Numbered from the stretch's first letter, positions 1-8,292 are shown. The stretch: 64,000 nt of DNA from Fimivicinus intestinavium (GCA_018715765.1 DVKY01000037.1:1-64000); one strand, 5' to 3'. The notes: a model not told the origin generated them from the sequence alone. Numbers and translations are program-made.

Positions 1-772
1 GAATATACAATGGAGGAATTGCGTACCGTAACACCCGACGAATGGTCTGCTTATTTAGAGGCATATCGTCAGGAAAAAGGGATCATAGATACTGAGATAT
101 CGCCTCTATGGGCTTCCGGTGATGAAAACAATCTTAAAACACATGAATTTGCAGCGCTTTGGGCATTGATATTAGTAGGTGGTGACAAGGATGTTTGGAA
201 TTCGACCTTGGATGATTTTTTAGATGATGCGGCGATTTTATCAATTGCCGCTGGAAAACCTGATAAGCATTACACTTATTTTTGTGGGTCACTTTTATGA
301 TCCAGATACAGGTAAAAATTTTCTCGGAGGAACCTCACCCACGGCGAAAACATGGGCAGAATTCCATTATAATAAGGCAGTTGCGAATCAAAAAAATGGA
401 AAACATGCAGACGCTTTAGATGAGTTGGGCAGAGCCCTACATTTTGTACAAGATGCCAGTGAACCCCATCATGCGTCAAATATAACGGGTTTGAATCCCG
501 CGCATGGAGCTTTTGAAGATTATTGTTATGAACAGGCTTCCTATATAATAGAGACGTCTTGCTCCAATGCCACATATGATAGGGCATTAAGACAATCCAT
601 AGGAGACTATACACACTTCTGCGCCAGTGTAGCAAAATCATATAGCTGGATGGTTGATAATAATCAAGATCGTTCCCGATGGAATTCGGCCGCTGAGAAT
701 TGCCTGAAAACCACAACAGCAAATTCGGCAGGTTGTATTTATAAATTTGCGAAGGAGACTAAGCTGATATAG
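1..772 (+). pseudogene. zinc-dependent phospholipase C, frameshifted and cut by the window edge
   Basis: This resembles the zinc phospholipase C family (Bacillus cereus PLC, Clostridium perfringens alpha-toxin), exported enzymes that hydrolyse phospholipid head groups. The first frame (to 300) has a KTHEF histidine motif. The second frame (about 290-772) carries GHFYDPDTG, then ALHFVQDASEPHH and AHGAFED, matching the family's His, Asp and Glu zinc ligands in order. The two frames join at a run of five T at 279-283; with four T the protein would read through as TYFVGHFYDPD. This is therefore either a real 1-bp frameshift or a homopolymer sequencing error. The 5' end lies outside the window, so any signal peptide and the N-terminal tryptophan ligand cannot be seen. 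The next gene begins 12 bp after the stop. Family assignment is firm; functional status is open. Confidence 0.8.
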
Positions 773-784
773 AGGTGACAAATC

Positions 785-1204
785 ATGCCAAAACATTTAC
801 GCAGCCTTGTGCGCCTGATTTTTCTGACCATCGCATTTCTTTATCCCATTTTTTATTTGCTCGTCCGTGGGCTTCCGGGACTTCTACCTGAAAACCTCCG
901 GGTGGATAATGAAATTTACGGGTTCGCTTTAATCGGCTGTGAAATCTTGATTCTCGTGTTTTATTTATTGATCTTGCGCCGCGATCGGCGTATTTATCAC
1001 TTTCCTGCCGTTGTTTTAATTCCCTTGTCTGTATTGAGTATCTTGCCGTCAACATATCTTTTTGACCGTTTTGACATTCACATCGTGGAACAGTCGCAGG
1101 GTAACGACCATTGGCTGTTCAGTGGTATTCTGGCGACTTTTGCGCTTCTTTTGGCTTGGCTTGATTTTGCTTTATGGATGAAAGAGAAAAAGAGATCCAT
1201 TTAA
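785..1204 (+). CDS. small multi-pass membrane protein of unknown function
   Basis: This encodes a 139-residue hydrophobic protein with about four predicted membrane segments (roughly residues 8-30, 45-65, 75-95 and 110-130). A polar loop with FDRFDIHIVEQSQGNDHWLF lies between the last two. The start has a good GAGGTG ribosome binding site 6 nt upstream. The gene follows the phospholipase C remnant by 12 bp and is probably co-transcribed with it. Its C-terminal half is clearly repeated in the truncated copy at 4308-4544, with shared YxFDR, GxDHWLF and LLLAW motifs. I do not recognise the family. An accessory or immunity role for the neighbouring phospholipase is only a guess from position. Confidence 0.75.
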   Translation: MPKHLRSLVRLIFLTIAFLYPIFYLLVRGLPGLLPENLRVDNEIYGFALIGCEILILVFYLLILRRDRRIYHFPAVVLIPLSVLSILPSTYLFDRFDIHIVEQSQGNDHWLFSGILATFALLLAWLDFALWMKEKKRSI

Positions 1205-1259
1205 ATGCGCGCATTATCAAGACCGGCCCGCGCCGCGGCGACGCAGCGGAGATGTGTAT

Positions 1260-1305
1260 CATCGAGCTGGTCTGAGACGAGCGAAAAACAGCATAGCAAA
1301 CAAAG
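1260..1305 (+). repeat. 46-bp boundary repeat, copy A
   Basis: This segment matches 2807-2852 at 42 of 46 positions and contains the shared word CATCGAGCTGGTCTGAGACG. Both copies sit directly before an intrinsic terminator, and each is followed by an AT-rich promoter of similar layout. Its nature is unknown: it could be the 3' remnant of a duplicated gene (one frame ends IELV-stop in both copies) or part of a recurring cassette boundary. Confidence 0.8.
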
Positions 1306-1307
1306 AA

Positions 1308-1345
1308 GCCGCAGGCGGAGTGATCCGTTTGCGGCGTTTTGTTTA
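1308..1345 (+). terminator. intrinsic terminator after the small membrane protein gene
   Basis: A 12-bp stem (GCCGCAGGCGGA paired with TCCGTTTGCGGC through two G-U pairs) is followed by GTTTTGTTT. It lies about 105 bp past the stop at 1204 and closes the first transcription unit. Confidence 0.75.
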
Positions 1346-1425
1346 TATGCTTACTCAAAATAAAATCAAATGGAATTTGAGTAAATATTTACAAAAATAA
1401 AGAAAATAATTGGCAAATTACTATA

Positions 1426-1454
1426 TTTACAGTTGTGTATTATGCATATATAAT
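1426..1454 (+). promoter_or_regulatory. sigma-A promoter for the lipoprotein gene
   Basis: TTTACA at 1426-1431 and a perfect TATAAT at 1449-1454 are separated by 17 bp in an AT-rich stretch. The predicted start of transcription, near 1461, is about 65 nt before the lipoprotein start codon. The downstream flank resembles the promoter at 2974-3002 (shared TTGTGTAT words). Confidence 0.75.
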
Positions 1455-1526
1455 ATAGATAGATGTAATAAATGCATCTTCCTTGTATATCAGGGTATTT
1501 ATATACCTTATGGGGGAGGAAAACTT

Positions 1527-2213
1527 ATGAAAAATAGAATAATTGCTATCATACTATCCGTTACACTGTCATTATTGTGCCTTACATCGTGCGCTCAGAA
1601 TGATCCACACGATTCACAATCGACGGATGCTTTGGTATCGCAAACGCAAAGCGGCTCAACTGCACAATCCGTGCCCTCTTCCAGCATTGTGATAGAACCA
1701 ATCCCAAGCTCCTATTACAACGACCTCTATAATTTTGGAGTGCCGGGCGAGGATCAGAAGGGCCGTGATACGTTCTTTTTCCGTTATCAGTGTGAATCGA
1801 TGCCGAAGGTGGTTAACGTCTGGGCGGAGATCTATCAAGATGGTAAGTTGATTGACCGGGTGGAAAAGTTGATCACGAATAAAGGGAAAACGGGGTTTTT
1901 CTATTTGTTCGCGCGGAGCGAAGAAAATCCTCAGTGGACGGTTGGTATCGGAATTGATGAAGATATCAAAGAGCTGGAGAGCCATTCCTCTACAAGCAAC
2001 GAGGGACTTGTCAACACTCCGTTTAAAGACGTGAATATATTGAAGCCGGAGGGGAAATTTGATATACAACCGGAATCAGAAACCCTATTGTTGGCGCTGC
2101 TATATGGCGAGGGGGAAGAGGCTGCGCAAATTTCTCTTCAAGAGCTTCAACAGGATACGTCATTGATCGGTCAGGCAAAAATAGGTGTTTTATTGAAATG
2201 CCAGATTTCCTGA
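1527..2213 (+). CDS. secreted lipoprotein of unknown function
   Basis: This encodes a 228-residue protein with a clear lipoprotein signal: MKNR, a hydrophobic stretch, then the lipobox LTSC with the lipid-modified cysteine at residue 22. The ATG at 1527 is preceded by GGGGGAGGAAA at good spacing; upstream in-frame codons lack a ribosome binding site. After a Ser/Thr/Gln-rich linker (about residues 25-60) comes a probably beta-rich domain (DTFFFRYQCESMPKVVNVW, then a WTVGIGID segment). It should be anchored to the outer face of the cytoplasmic membrane. I do not recognise the family. It lies between decayed genes in the AT-rich patch and has its own promoter. Confidence 0.8.
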   Translation: MKNRIIAIILSVTLSLLCLTSCAQNDPHDSQSTDALVSQTQSGSTAQSVPSSSIVIEPIPSSYYNDLYNFGVPGEDQKGRDTFFFRYQCESMPKVVNVWAEIYQDGKLIDRVEKLITNKGKTGFFYLFARSEENPQWTVGIGIDEDIKELESHSSTSNEGLVNTPFKDVNILKPEGKFDIQPESETLLLALLYGEGEEAAQISLQELQQDTSLIGQAKIGVLLKCQIS

Positions 2214-2289
2214 AAAAGAATAGGTGTAAGGTGGATATATTAAACGTGGAAGGGGATGATTCCAATGTGCCCATTTGTTTGCGTACAGC

Positions 2290-2693
2290 ATGAACATGTT
2301 TACAAAAAGGGAATGGGTAAATTTAAATAAAAATGGAGAAATTACTTTCACTGTTGACCGCAATTATTTACGTCGAGTGGTACCTATAAGCGCCTGACCG
2401 GTTTTTCAGGCGGGATTAGAGCAGGAGGAAGTGGCCCCAATGTAGGAAGCCTTGTTAAAATTATTTCCAGCAAAATCGAATACGGCGCAGTGGGAAGGAA
2501 AGAAGAGGGAGGCTATGCCTCTGGAGCAACGACAATCAATCTGAGCACATCGGCGCGGACGTATTCCTACCAGCGGACAACCTCTTGGATTCTCGACGCT
2601 TCAGAAAGCATTGTCGGGCACAACTTTATCGTTGTACTCCGGCGTGGAGCGACGGGAGATCCGTGGAGCACAACATTGATCAACCAAGCCTAA
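2290..2693 (+). pseudogene. remnant of a glycine/serine-rich, probably secreted protein
   Basis: Two overlapping frames appear to be one broken gene. Frame one (2290-2397) reads MNMFTKREWVNLNKNGEITF and stops. Frame two, open from about 2358 to 2693, reads GTYKRLTGFSGGIRAGGSG onward and ends WSTTLINQA. A single indel near 2370-2380 would join them. The ATG at 2290 has no ribosome binding site, and a stop at 2257 closes the upstream frame. The C-terminal part alternates Ser/Thr/Tyr with hydrophobic residues, as in exported beta-sheet proteins. No family was recognised. It may be the decayed second gene of the lipoprotein unit. Confidence 0.5.
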
Positions 2694-2806
2694 ATTCACT
2701 GGATACATGATTGATGGATTCAAAATGAACCTCTAGCTGTTTTGCAATGTGTCCGAGCGTCGACAGGCGCTGAATCAAGCTTGGAAGCGCACGATGGATC
2801 ACCTGT

Positions 2807-2852
2807 CATCGAGCTGGTCTGAGACGAGCGGACAACAGCATAGCAGAAAAAG
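2807..2852 (+). repeat. 46-bp boundary repeat, copy B
   Basis: This is the partner of the repeat at 1260-1305, 42 of 46 identical. It again abuts a terminator hairpin and precedes an AT-rich promoter, so the whole boundary (repeat, terminator, promoter) looks duplicated. Confidence 0.8.
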
Positions 2853-2894
2853 CTCCTCCTCATGGACGGTTTCGTCTGTGGGGAGGAGCTTTTT
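2847..2894 (+). terminator. intrinsic, probably bidirectional terminator
   Basis: AGCTCCTCC (2851-2859) pairs perfectly with GGAGGAGCT (2882-2890). The arms are flanked by AAAA on the left and TTTT on the right, so it could work in both directions. The loop contains a further GACG/CGTC pairing. It closes the lipoprotein/remnant unit. Confidence 0.8.
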
Positions 2895-2973
2895 ATGAAA
2901 ATGATCTTTGTTAAAAATATAATAAATTCCAATTTTAAGTAAAAATATAATGTGAATTATGTGAAATCATCTA

Positions 2974-3002
2974 TTTACATCAATTTATTCATTGTGTATC
3001 AT
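2974..3002 (+). promoter_or_regulatory. sigma-A promoter before a decayed gene
   Basis: TTTACA (2974-2979) and TATCAT (2997-3002) are spaced by 17 bp. The surroundings resemble the promoter at 1426-1454. It would drive the broken gene at 3068 and possibly the membrane protein gene at 3441. Confidence 0.6.
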
Positions 3003-3067
3003 ATGTATGTGATGGGAATTTATTACTTGATTAATAACAAGATTATGATGAAGGAAGGCGATATCAT

Positions 3068-3418
3068 ATGGATTTAGAGGGAAGGAATCATGAATGGTTT
3101 CGCATGATAAAAGGGGATATATCGTCCAGGAAGTACTTTCTATTATGATTTTATAGAGCTCTTAGCATATTAAACGCGTGATATTGATGCGATTTTAAAT
3201 GATAAGCGGATGAATTTGAGAAATGTTAGAAAAATTGGATTGAAGCAGATGATCCAAATTACGATTGGGTAAACAACACGGATCGTGGGCGTTCTGGTGT
3301 AAGCGGATGCGTCCGAAATGTAGGCGCAAAAGGCGTCCGCTATAACGAGGCACTGGAACAGACAGCTGCGTGTGTCGTTTCATGGATGCTGGGGATGATG
3401 ATCGTTGATCTGCAATAG
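3068..3418 (+). pseudogene. decayed gene, possibly another secreted protein
   Basis: An ATG at 3068 sits 9 nt behind a good GGAAGG site and opens a frame (MDLEGRNHEWFRMIKGD) that stops at 3148. Coding-like peptides continue in other frames: GSTFYYDFIELLAY, then RDIDAILNDKRMNLRNVRK. Last is a frame from about 3227 to 3418 with NWIEADDPNYDWVNN and YNEALEQTAACVVSWM. At least two frameshifts or stops are needed to join them. The tail loosely resembles the end of the phospholipase C at 1-772 (a Tyr-x-Trp segment, then an Ala/Thr-rich helix), but this is too weak to assign a family. A membrane protein gene follows 22 bp later. Confidence 0.45.
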
Positions 3419-3440
3419 CTTATGGAAGGAGGGCGATCAC

Positions 3441-4247
3441 ATGAAACATTTTCTGACCTGGGTCTATGCATTGCGAAGCTGTATTTTTATTTCGGTTGCG
3501 TTGGTGAGTTTGATTGTCTTTTTGTGTGGGCGAAAAAAGCGTGGAAAGGCATTTCGGGCGGTGACACTGGGGCTTGTCGGGATTAACGTCTTATTGATCG
3601 CAATCGGCAGCTGCAATGCTTTTCTGCGCCCGCAGTATCAGCAGCAGCCAATCACGCGAAGCGAGTTAGAAACCCTTTGCGCAAAGCTGGCGGACGGAAG
3701 CTATGATCCGGAGCAATTTCTGCCTAATTGCGAGAATGAAGACCCTGATCCACATGGGCGTGATAGAGAGCGGCAAGGGGATATACAGAGGCCGAAAAGT
3801 TTTTATAGAAAATTTGTGCATTTGCCGAGTGGTTGGCTTTCGCGCTTGACTGAAATGGACAGCGATCTTTATATTGATGCTTATGAATTTGATACAGAGA
3901 AGCAGGCGCAATTATTTTATCAGGATTGTATGCAGGAGTATTGGGATGGAACAACATTTTTAGGCACGGGGGAAAGAGGTGAGAACAGGGATCAAATTCT
4001 GCAACGAGGGTATCTGGAGATCGAAAATGCGGATTATCAGGCTTATATAACACCGGTAGAATATGCGGCGGATTATTTTAATCCGGAACAGGGCGATTAT
4101 GTTAGGAAACAGATGGAGATTCTGGTTCAGTACGGTTGCTTTGTAGTCTCTTTTCGGGAGGATTCTAGCACAAACAAAACTTTGCTTCCCGATCTTGTAA
4201 AAAATCAGCTTTTGTTTGATCCGGCGTATACGCCAGAAGAAGGATAA
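3441..4247 (+). CDS. membrane-anchored extracytoplasmic protein of unknown function
   Basis: This encodes a 268-residue protein. The ATG at 3441 follows GGAAGGAGGG at normal spacing. Two N-terminal hydrophobic segments (about residues 10-30 and 40-58) are joined by a basic loop (GRKKRGKAFR). A soluble domain of about 200 residues follows, rich in Asp, Glu and aromatic residues, for example SDLYIDAYEFDTEKQAQLFY. The basic loop suggests that both termini face outwards. I do not recognise the family. The gene lies directly upstream of the truncated paralogue at 4308, and its stop codon is in the same frame as that fragment. Confidence 0.75.
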   Translation: MKHFLTWVYALRSCIFISVALVSLIVFLCGRKKRGKAFRAVTLGLVGINVLLIAIGSCNAFLRPQYQQQPITRSELETLCAKLADGSYDPEQFLPNCENEDPDPHGRDRERQGDIQRPKSFYRKFVHLPSGWLSRLTEMDSDLYIDAYEFDTEKQAQLFYQDCMQEYWDGTTFLGTGERGENRDQILQRGYLEIENADYQAYITPVEYAADYFNPEQGDYVRKQMEILVQYGCFVVSFREDSSTNKTLLPDLVKNQLLFDPAYTPEEG

Positions 4248-4307
4248 AGAAAATCCTGCACAGATTTATGGAGGAAGAGAAATCCTTCTATCCGGATCAC
4301 CGCTGCT

Positions 4308-4544
4308 TTGATTGAATGTGCCGGTATGGTTTGCTGCATCAATCATCTCCCGGACAAAATCCTGCTCCCGGCAGCGGTGCTGTGCATCCCACTTCTCCCC
4401 TATGTGTTTGACCGGTTGGATCTTTCCTTCATAGAGCCATCGCGTGGGAGCGACCACTGGCTCTTTGGCTTCCTGTTGCTGCTCCTGGCGCTCCTCGTGG
4501 CATGGGTAGAGTATGCCCGTTGGGCGAGGCGGCATGGCGCATAA
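4308..4544 (+). pseudogene. 5'-truncated paralogue of the small membrane protein at 785-1204
   Basis: The 78-residue frame aligns with the C-terminal half of the protein at 785-1204: ALIECAG against ALIGCE, LLPAAVL against HFPAVVL, YVFDRLDLSFIE against YLFDRFDIHIVE, and GSDHWLF against GNDHWLF, then a final membrane helix. Similarity begins near 4299, shortly after the stop of the preceding gene at 4247. About 60 N-terminal residues, including the first membrane segments, are missing. No convincing ribosome binding site precedes the TTG at 4308. It is either a deletion remnant or, less likely, a minimal functional protein. A strong terminator follows. Confidence 0.7.
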
Positions 4545-4583
4545 CCAACCTTTGCCGTAAAACGGCGGAATCGGTCTTTTCCT

Positions 4584-4628
4584 CTCCCCACAGGCGGATT
4601 GCCCGCCTGTGGGGAGGGCGTTTTATTT
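4584..4628 (+). terminator. strong intrinsic terminator closing the accessory patch
   Basis: A perfect 14-bp stem (CTCCCCACAGGCGG at 4584-4597, CCGCCTGTGGGGAG at 4603-4616) is followed by GGCGTTTTATTT. It ends the transcription unit containing the membrane protein and the truncated paralogue. Confidence 0.85.
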
Positions 4629-4779
4629 GGGCCCGCTCATGCTGCATAGGAAGAGCCGCCGCGTGCGGACATGAACCGCTCGCCCTGCTGCATATATATG
4701 ACCGAGCCTGAAAAAAGGCAATCTGCGTCGGGCCGCGCCATCCTGTTCTTGCGCGGCCGGGAAAGGCCTGGTCGTATCG

Positions 4780-7398
4780 ATGAATTGGCACACAATGTCC
4801 GCAGAGGAAACCCTCCGTACCCTGCAGACAGATGCACAGCGGGGGCTGACGGCAAAACAGGTGAAGCAGCGTCAGGAGGAATATGGCAAAAACCAGCTGG
4901 AGCAGGCAAAGGGAAAAAGCCTGCTGCGGCGGTTCCTCTCTCAGTTTGCTGATTTTATGGTGATTATCCTCCTGATTGCGGCGGCGATCTCATTCGCGAC
5001 GGCATTGCTGGAGCCGGAAGGGGATTTTGTAGACCCGGTCATCATCCTGCTGATCGTTGTAGTGAATGCGGTCATCGGCGTGGTGCAGGAGAGCCGCGCG
5101 CAAAAGGCAATCGACGCGCTGAAAAAGCTGAGCGCGCCGCATGCCACCGTAATCCGTGCAGGGAAGCAGCAAAAGGTGGACGCGGCGGAGCTGGCGCCGG
5201 GCGATCTCCTTCTGCTGCACACCGGTGATCTTGTCCCGGCGGATGCGCGTCTGCTCGAATGCAGCAGCCTGAAGCTGGAGGAATCCTCTCTCACAGGGGA
5301 ATCCCTGCCTGTGGAAAAGCAGGCGGAGGCACGGCTCCCGGAGCAGTGCGCGTTGGGGGATCGGGTAAACTGTGTGTTCTCCGCCACCACCGTTACCTCT
5401 GGGCATGCGCGCGCCGTCGTCACAGAGACGGGGATGCGCACACAGGTCGGCCATATCGCGCACATGATTAACACGCAGGAATCCCCGCAGACACCGCTGC
5501 AGCAGCGGCTGGCGCGCGTGGGACGGATTCTCGGCCTGGGTGCGCTGGGCATCTGCTTTGTGATCTTTGTGCTGGGGCTGTTTCAGCATGTGCCGCTGCT
5601 CGATAGCTTTATGCTTTCCGTCAGCCTCGCGGTGGCGGCAATCCCGGAGGGGCTGCCCGCAATTGTGACGATCGTACTCTCCATCGGCGTGCAGCGCATG
5701 GCCAAAAGCAATGCGATTATCCGGCGGCTTCCCGCCGTGGAAACGCTCGGCAGCGCGACGGTGATCTGCTCCGATAAAACAGGAACGCTTACCCAGAACC
5801 GGATGACGGTCACGCGCCTTGCAGATCTTGATGGGCCGATTGCGCCGGGTGGGGAGCAGGGGCGCAGGCTGCTGACGCTGGCCGCTCTGTGCAACAACGC
5901 CGTGCTGGAGGGGAAACGGGGGAGCTTTGACGCCTCCGGCGAGCCGACGGAGAATGCCCTGGTGATTGCTGCGGCTCTGCAGGGGCTGCGGAAGCCTGAG
6001 CTGGAGCGCCAGCATCCACGCGTGAAGGAGCTGCCCTTTGATTCCACCCGCAAGCGCATGACCACCATCCACCGGCAGGTCGGAGGCTACTTAATCGTCA
6101 CAAAGGGCGCGCCCGATGTGCTGCTCCCGCTGTGCAGCCAGGTGCTGGCGGCTGGGAGGGAGCAGGCGATGACTGCCGCGTATCGTGCACAGCTGTTAAG
6201 GCGCAACGATGAAATGGCGGGGGACGCCCTGCGTGTGATTGGCGTTGCCTACCGCCGGGTGACAGCAGAGCCCTCCGCTCCGGAGCAGGAGCTTGTCTTC
6301 TGCGGCCTGATCGGGATGCTGGATCCACCGCGCAAGGAGGTGTGGCGCGCTGTAGCCACCTGCAAAACAGCCGGCATTAAGCCGGTGATGATTACGGGGG
6401 ATCACGCAGTGACTGCCGCTGCGATTGCAAAGGAGATCGGCATCAGCAGGGATGGAACGGTCATCACCGGCCATGAGCTCGACCAGCTCTCTCAGGAGGA
6501 GCTGATCCGGCGTATCGGCGATTGCCGGGTATTCGCCCGTGTCTCACCGGAGCATAAGGTGCGCATTGTCAAAGCGTTCCAGGCTAAGGGGGAGATCGTC
6601 GCCATGACGGGGGATGGCGTCAACGATGCGCCGGCCCTGAAGGCGGCGGATATCGGCTGCGCCATGGGCAAAACGGGCACAGATGTGGCAAAGAGCGCGG
6701 CGGATATGATTTTGACGGATGATAATTTTGCAACCATTGTACGTGCGGTGGAGCAGGGGCGTGGGATTTATGACAACATCCGCAAGGCGGTGCACTTTTT
6801 GCTCTCCTGTAACATCGGCGAGATTCTTGTCATCTTTATCGCATCGCTGATGGGCCTCCCGGCGCCGTTGCTGCCCATCCAGCTTTTATGGGTCAATCTT
6901 GTCACGGATTCCCTGCCCGCCATGGCGCTGGGAGTGGAGGCAGTAGACCGGGATATCATGCGGCGCAGGCCCGTTCCGCCCCGGCAGAGTCTGTTCGCGG
7001 GTGGGCTCGGCTTTGATATCGCCGTGGAGGGGATGCTGGTGGGTGCGCTGGCGCTGCTCGCCTATATGCTCGGGCGCACGGCCTTTCCGGAATCGGGCAC
7101 CGTATTGGGGCGCACGATGGCGTTTGCTGTGCTCAGCCTTTCCCAGCTGGTGCATGCCTTTAATACACGCAGCGAGCACTCCCTTTTCTCCATCGGCTTT
7201 TTCAGCAACCCCAAGATGGTCCTGTCCTTCCTTGTATGCACGCTGCTGCAGTTTTCCGTGATCGCGGTCGCCCCGCTGGGCGCGCTGTTTAAAACGGTGA
7301 CGCTGAATGGCGTGCAATGGCTGGCTGTGGCCGGCCTGTCTCTGGCGCCGTTAGCGGCGGTGGAGATTGGCAAACGGCTGAAAGCGGAGAACAGATAA
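4780..7398 (+). CDS. calcium-transporting P-type ATPase (type IIA)
   Basis: This 872-residue cation pump hydrolyses ATP to export Ca2+ or a related divalent cation across the cytoplasmic membrane. In order it has the N-terminal cation-ATPase domain (EYGKNQL), the actuator motif TGES, the M4 motif VAAIPEGLPA, the phosphorylation motif CSDKTGTLT with Asp332, the nucleotide-domain segment KGAPDVLL, the hinge MTGDGVNDAPALKAADIG, and the M6 motif NLVTDSLPA. The PEGLP glutamate and the N..TD residues are the calcium ligands of SERCA/PMR1-type pumps, which favours Ca2+ over heavy metals. ATG 4780 is used, with a weak GGAAAGG upstream; ATG 4795 is an alternative. The gene stands alone between a strong terminator and the structured region downstream. 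Confidence 0.9.
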   Translation: MNWHTMSAEETLRTLQTDAQRGLTAKQVKQRQEEYGKNQLEQAKGKSLLRRFLSQFADFMVIILLIAAAISFATALLEPEGDFVDPVIILLIVVVNAVIGVVQESRAQKAIDALKKLSAPHATVIRAGKQQKVDAAELAPGDLLLLHTGDLVPADARLLECSSLKLEESSLTGESLPVEKQAEARLPEQCALGDRVNCVFSATTVTSGHARAVVTETGMRTQVGHIAHMINTQESPQTPLQQRLARVGRILGLGALGICFVIFVLGLFQHVPLLDSFMLSVSLAVAAIPEGLPAIVTIVLSIGVQRMAKSNAIIRRLPAVETLGSATVICSDKTGTLTQNRMTVTRLADLDGPIAPGGEQGRRLLTLAALCNNAVLEGKRGSFDASGEPTENALVIAAALQGLRKPELERQHPRVKELPFDSTRKRMTTIHRQVGGYLIVTKGAPDVLLPLCSQVLAAGREQAMTAAYRAQLLRRNDEMAGDALRVIGVAYRRVTAEPSAPEQELVFCGLIGMLDPPRKEVWRAVATCKTAGIKPVMITGDHAVTAAAIAKEIGISRDGTVITGHELDQLSQEELIRRIGDCRVFARVSPEHKVRIVKAFQAKGEIVAMTGDGVNDAPALKAADIGCAMGKTGTDVAKSAADMILTDDNFATIVRAVEQGRGIYDNIRKAVHFLLSCNIGEILVIFIASLMGLPAPLLPIQLLWVNLVTDSLPAMALGVEAVDRDIMRRRPVPPRQSLFAGGLGFDIAVEGMLVGALALLAYMLGRTAFPESGTVLGRTMAFAVLSLSQLVHAFNTRSEHSLFSIGFFSNPKMVLSFLVCTLLQFSVIAVAPLGALFKTVTLNGVQWLAVAGLSLAPLAAVEIGKRLKAENR

Positions 7399-7409
7399 CG
7401 AACTAGAGG

Positions 7410-7440
7410 TTGGATATTAGAAATCAGATGTTAGATATCG
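7410..7440 (+). repeat. heptamer-period repeat, left end of the structured region
   Basis: The sequence reads in 7-bp steps: TTGGATA, TTAGAAA, TCAGATG, TTAGATA. The same period and a consensus near TYAGAYN recur at 8326-8350 (inverted), 14508-14679, 39816-39885 and 54890-54943. This copy starts 12 bp after the ATPase stop. Confidence 0.7.
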
Positions 7441-7560
7441 TTCCTTTTTTTCCGCTCGGGCCGCGGGGGCCCCTCCTTTTCCGTTCGGCCGGAAAAGGAG
7501 GCAAAAGGGGCCGTTATGAACGGCACTGCGGCGGTTTTTAAACTTGCCACGCCACGGCGC

Positions 7561-7918
7561 GTTCGGCGAACGCTTCCCGAACTCAGCCGCTCACGCGGCT
7601 TCAAACAGGCGGGAAGGTTCGTTTTTTGCCCTCCGGGCCAAAAAGTCCCCTCACGTGCACGCAGTCAGTGACAGCAGCTGCCGCCTGGGCCTATCTTTCC
7701 GCTTGAGGCCCTGAATGACTTGCGGGCTTCGGGAAAAACAAACCTCCCGGGGCCTTCAGTCTGGCGGTAGGGTCAGGGTCTATCAGTAGGCCGACGGCGG
7801 CAGGCTCCACAAACTTTCGGCGGGCTCGTGAGGGGATTTTTCCGCCTGAGCGGAAAAACGAGCGCACAAACTGTTTGAACCGCTGTGAGGCGGTGAGTTT
7901 TTGTGCGCCTCGCCGAAC
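7561..7918. repeat. imperfect palindrome of about 360 bp with nested arms
   Basis: At least four pairs of inverted segments nest around a centre near 7740: GTTCGGCGA 7561-7569 with TCGCCGAAC 7910-7918; 7580-7608 with 7871-7899 (CTGTTTGAA and GAGTT shared); 7640-7655 with 7827-7841 (TCCCCTCACG/CGTGAGGGGA); and 7674-7693 with 7787-7807 (CTGCCGCC and GGCCTA shared). Mirror-placed small hairpins (GCCCTCCGGGC near 7628; CCGCCTGAGCGG near 7842) branch from the arms. Open frames within it show no recognisable protein. A cruciform/foldback element or a large structured RNA would both fit. Confidence 0.7.
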
Positions 7919-8003
7919 ACATCAAAGGGATTCTAAAGCATACCAGTGCCGCCGCTGGCCGTTCGCGGGGTCGAGGGGCGAAGCCCCTTGGCTGCTTCTC
8001 TTT

Positions 8004-8035
8004 CTATCTTCTCTTACAGAAGTAAGAGAAGATAG
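8004..8035. other. perfect 14-bp hairpin in the structured region
   Basis: CTATCTTCTCTTAC (8004-8017) and GTAAGAGAAGATAG (8022-8035) are perfect complements around the loop AGAA. No T-run follows on either strand, so this is not a typical terminator. Further stems lie at 7473-7500 and 8117-8142. Confidence 0.8.
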
Positions 8036-8262
8036 TCGCGTACAGCGAAACCGGGCACTCATTAAAAGTTAGCAGAAAATCTCATGGCCGCGCCACAAAC
8101 AACATGATTTATTTTCCCGCTCGGGCCCCGCGGCCTGAGCGGAAGATGATATTGTTTTCATTTCTGGCTGCGCTATAAACGAAAATAACAAAATTTTCCG
8201 ATTCGATCAAGACCCAACCCTACAAAACTGGACTGTAGCTATTGGAAATTGGATGTAAAGGC

Positions 8263-8292
8263 CAGGCCCCGGGAGGTTTTTCCCGGGGCCTG
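8263..8292 (-). other. GC-rich hairpin downstream of the lipase gene
   Basis: CAGGCCCCGGGA (8263-8274) and TCCCGGGGCCTG (8281-8292) form a perfect 12-bp stem with a 6-nt loop. It lies about 50 bp beyond the lipase stop codon on the minus strand and could stop transcription or protect the mRNA end, but the T-run is missing. Confidence 0.5.

Noticed and set aside
7875..8072. A 65-codon frame within the structured region.
   Set aside because: It runs through the palindrome arm and hairpins, lacks a ribosome binding site and has Arg/Ser-biased composition typical of non-coding GC-rich DNA.
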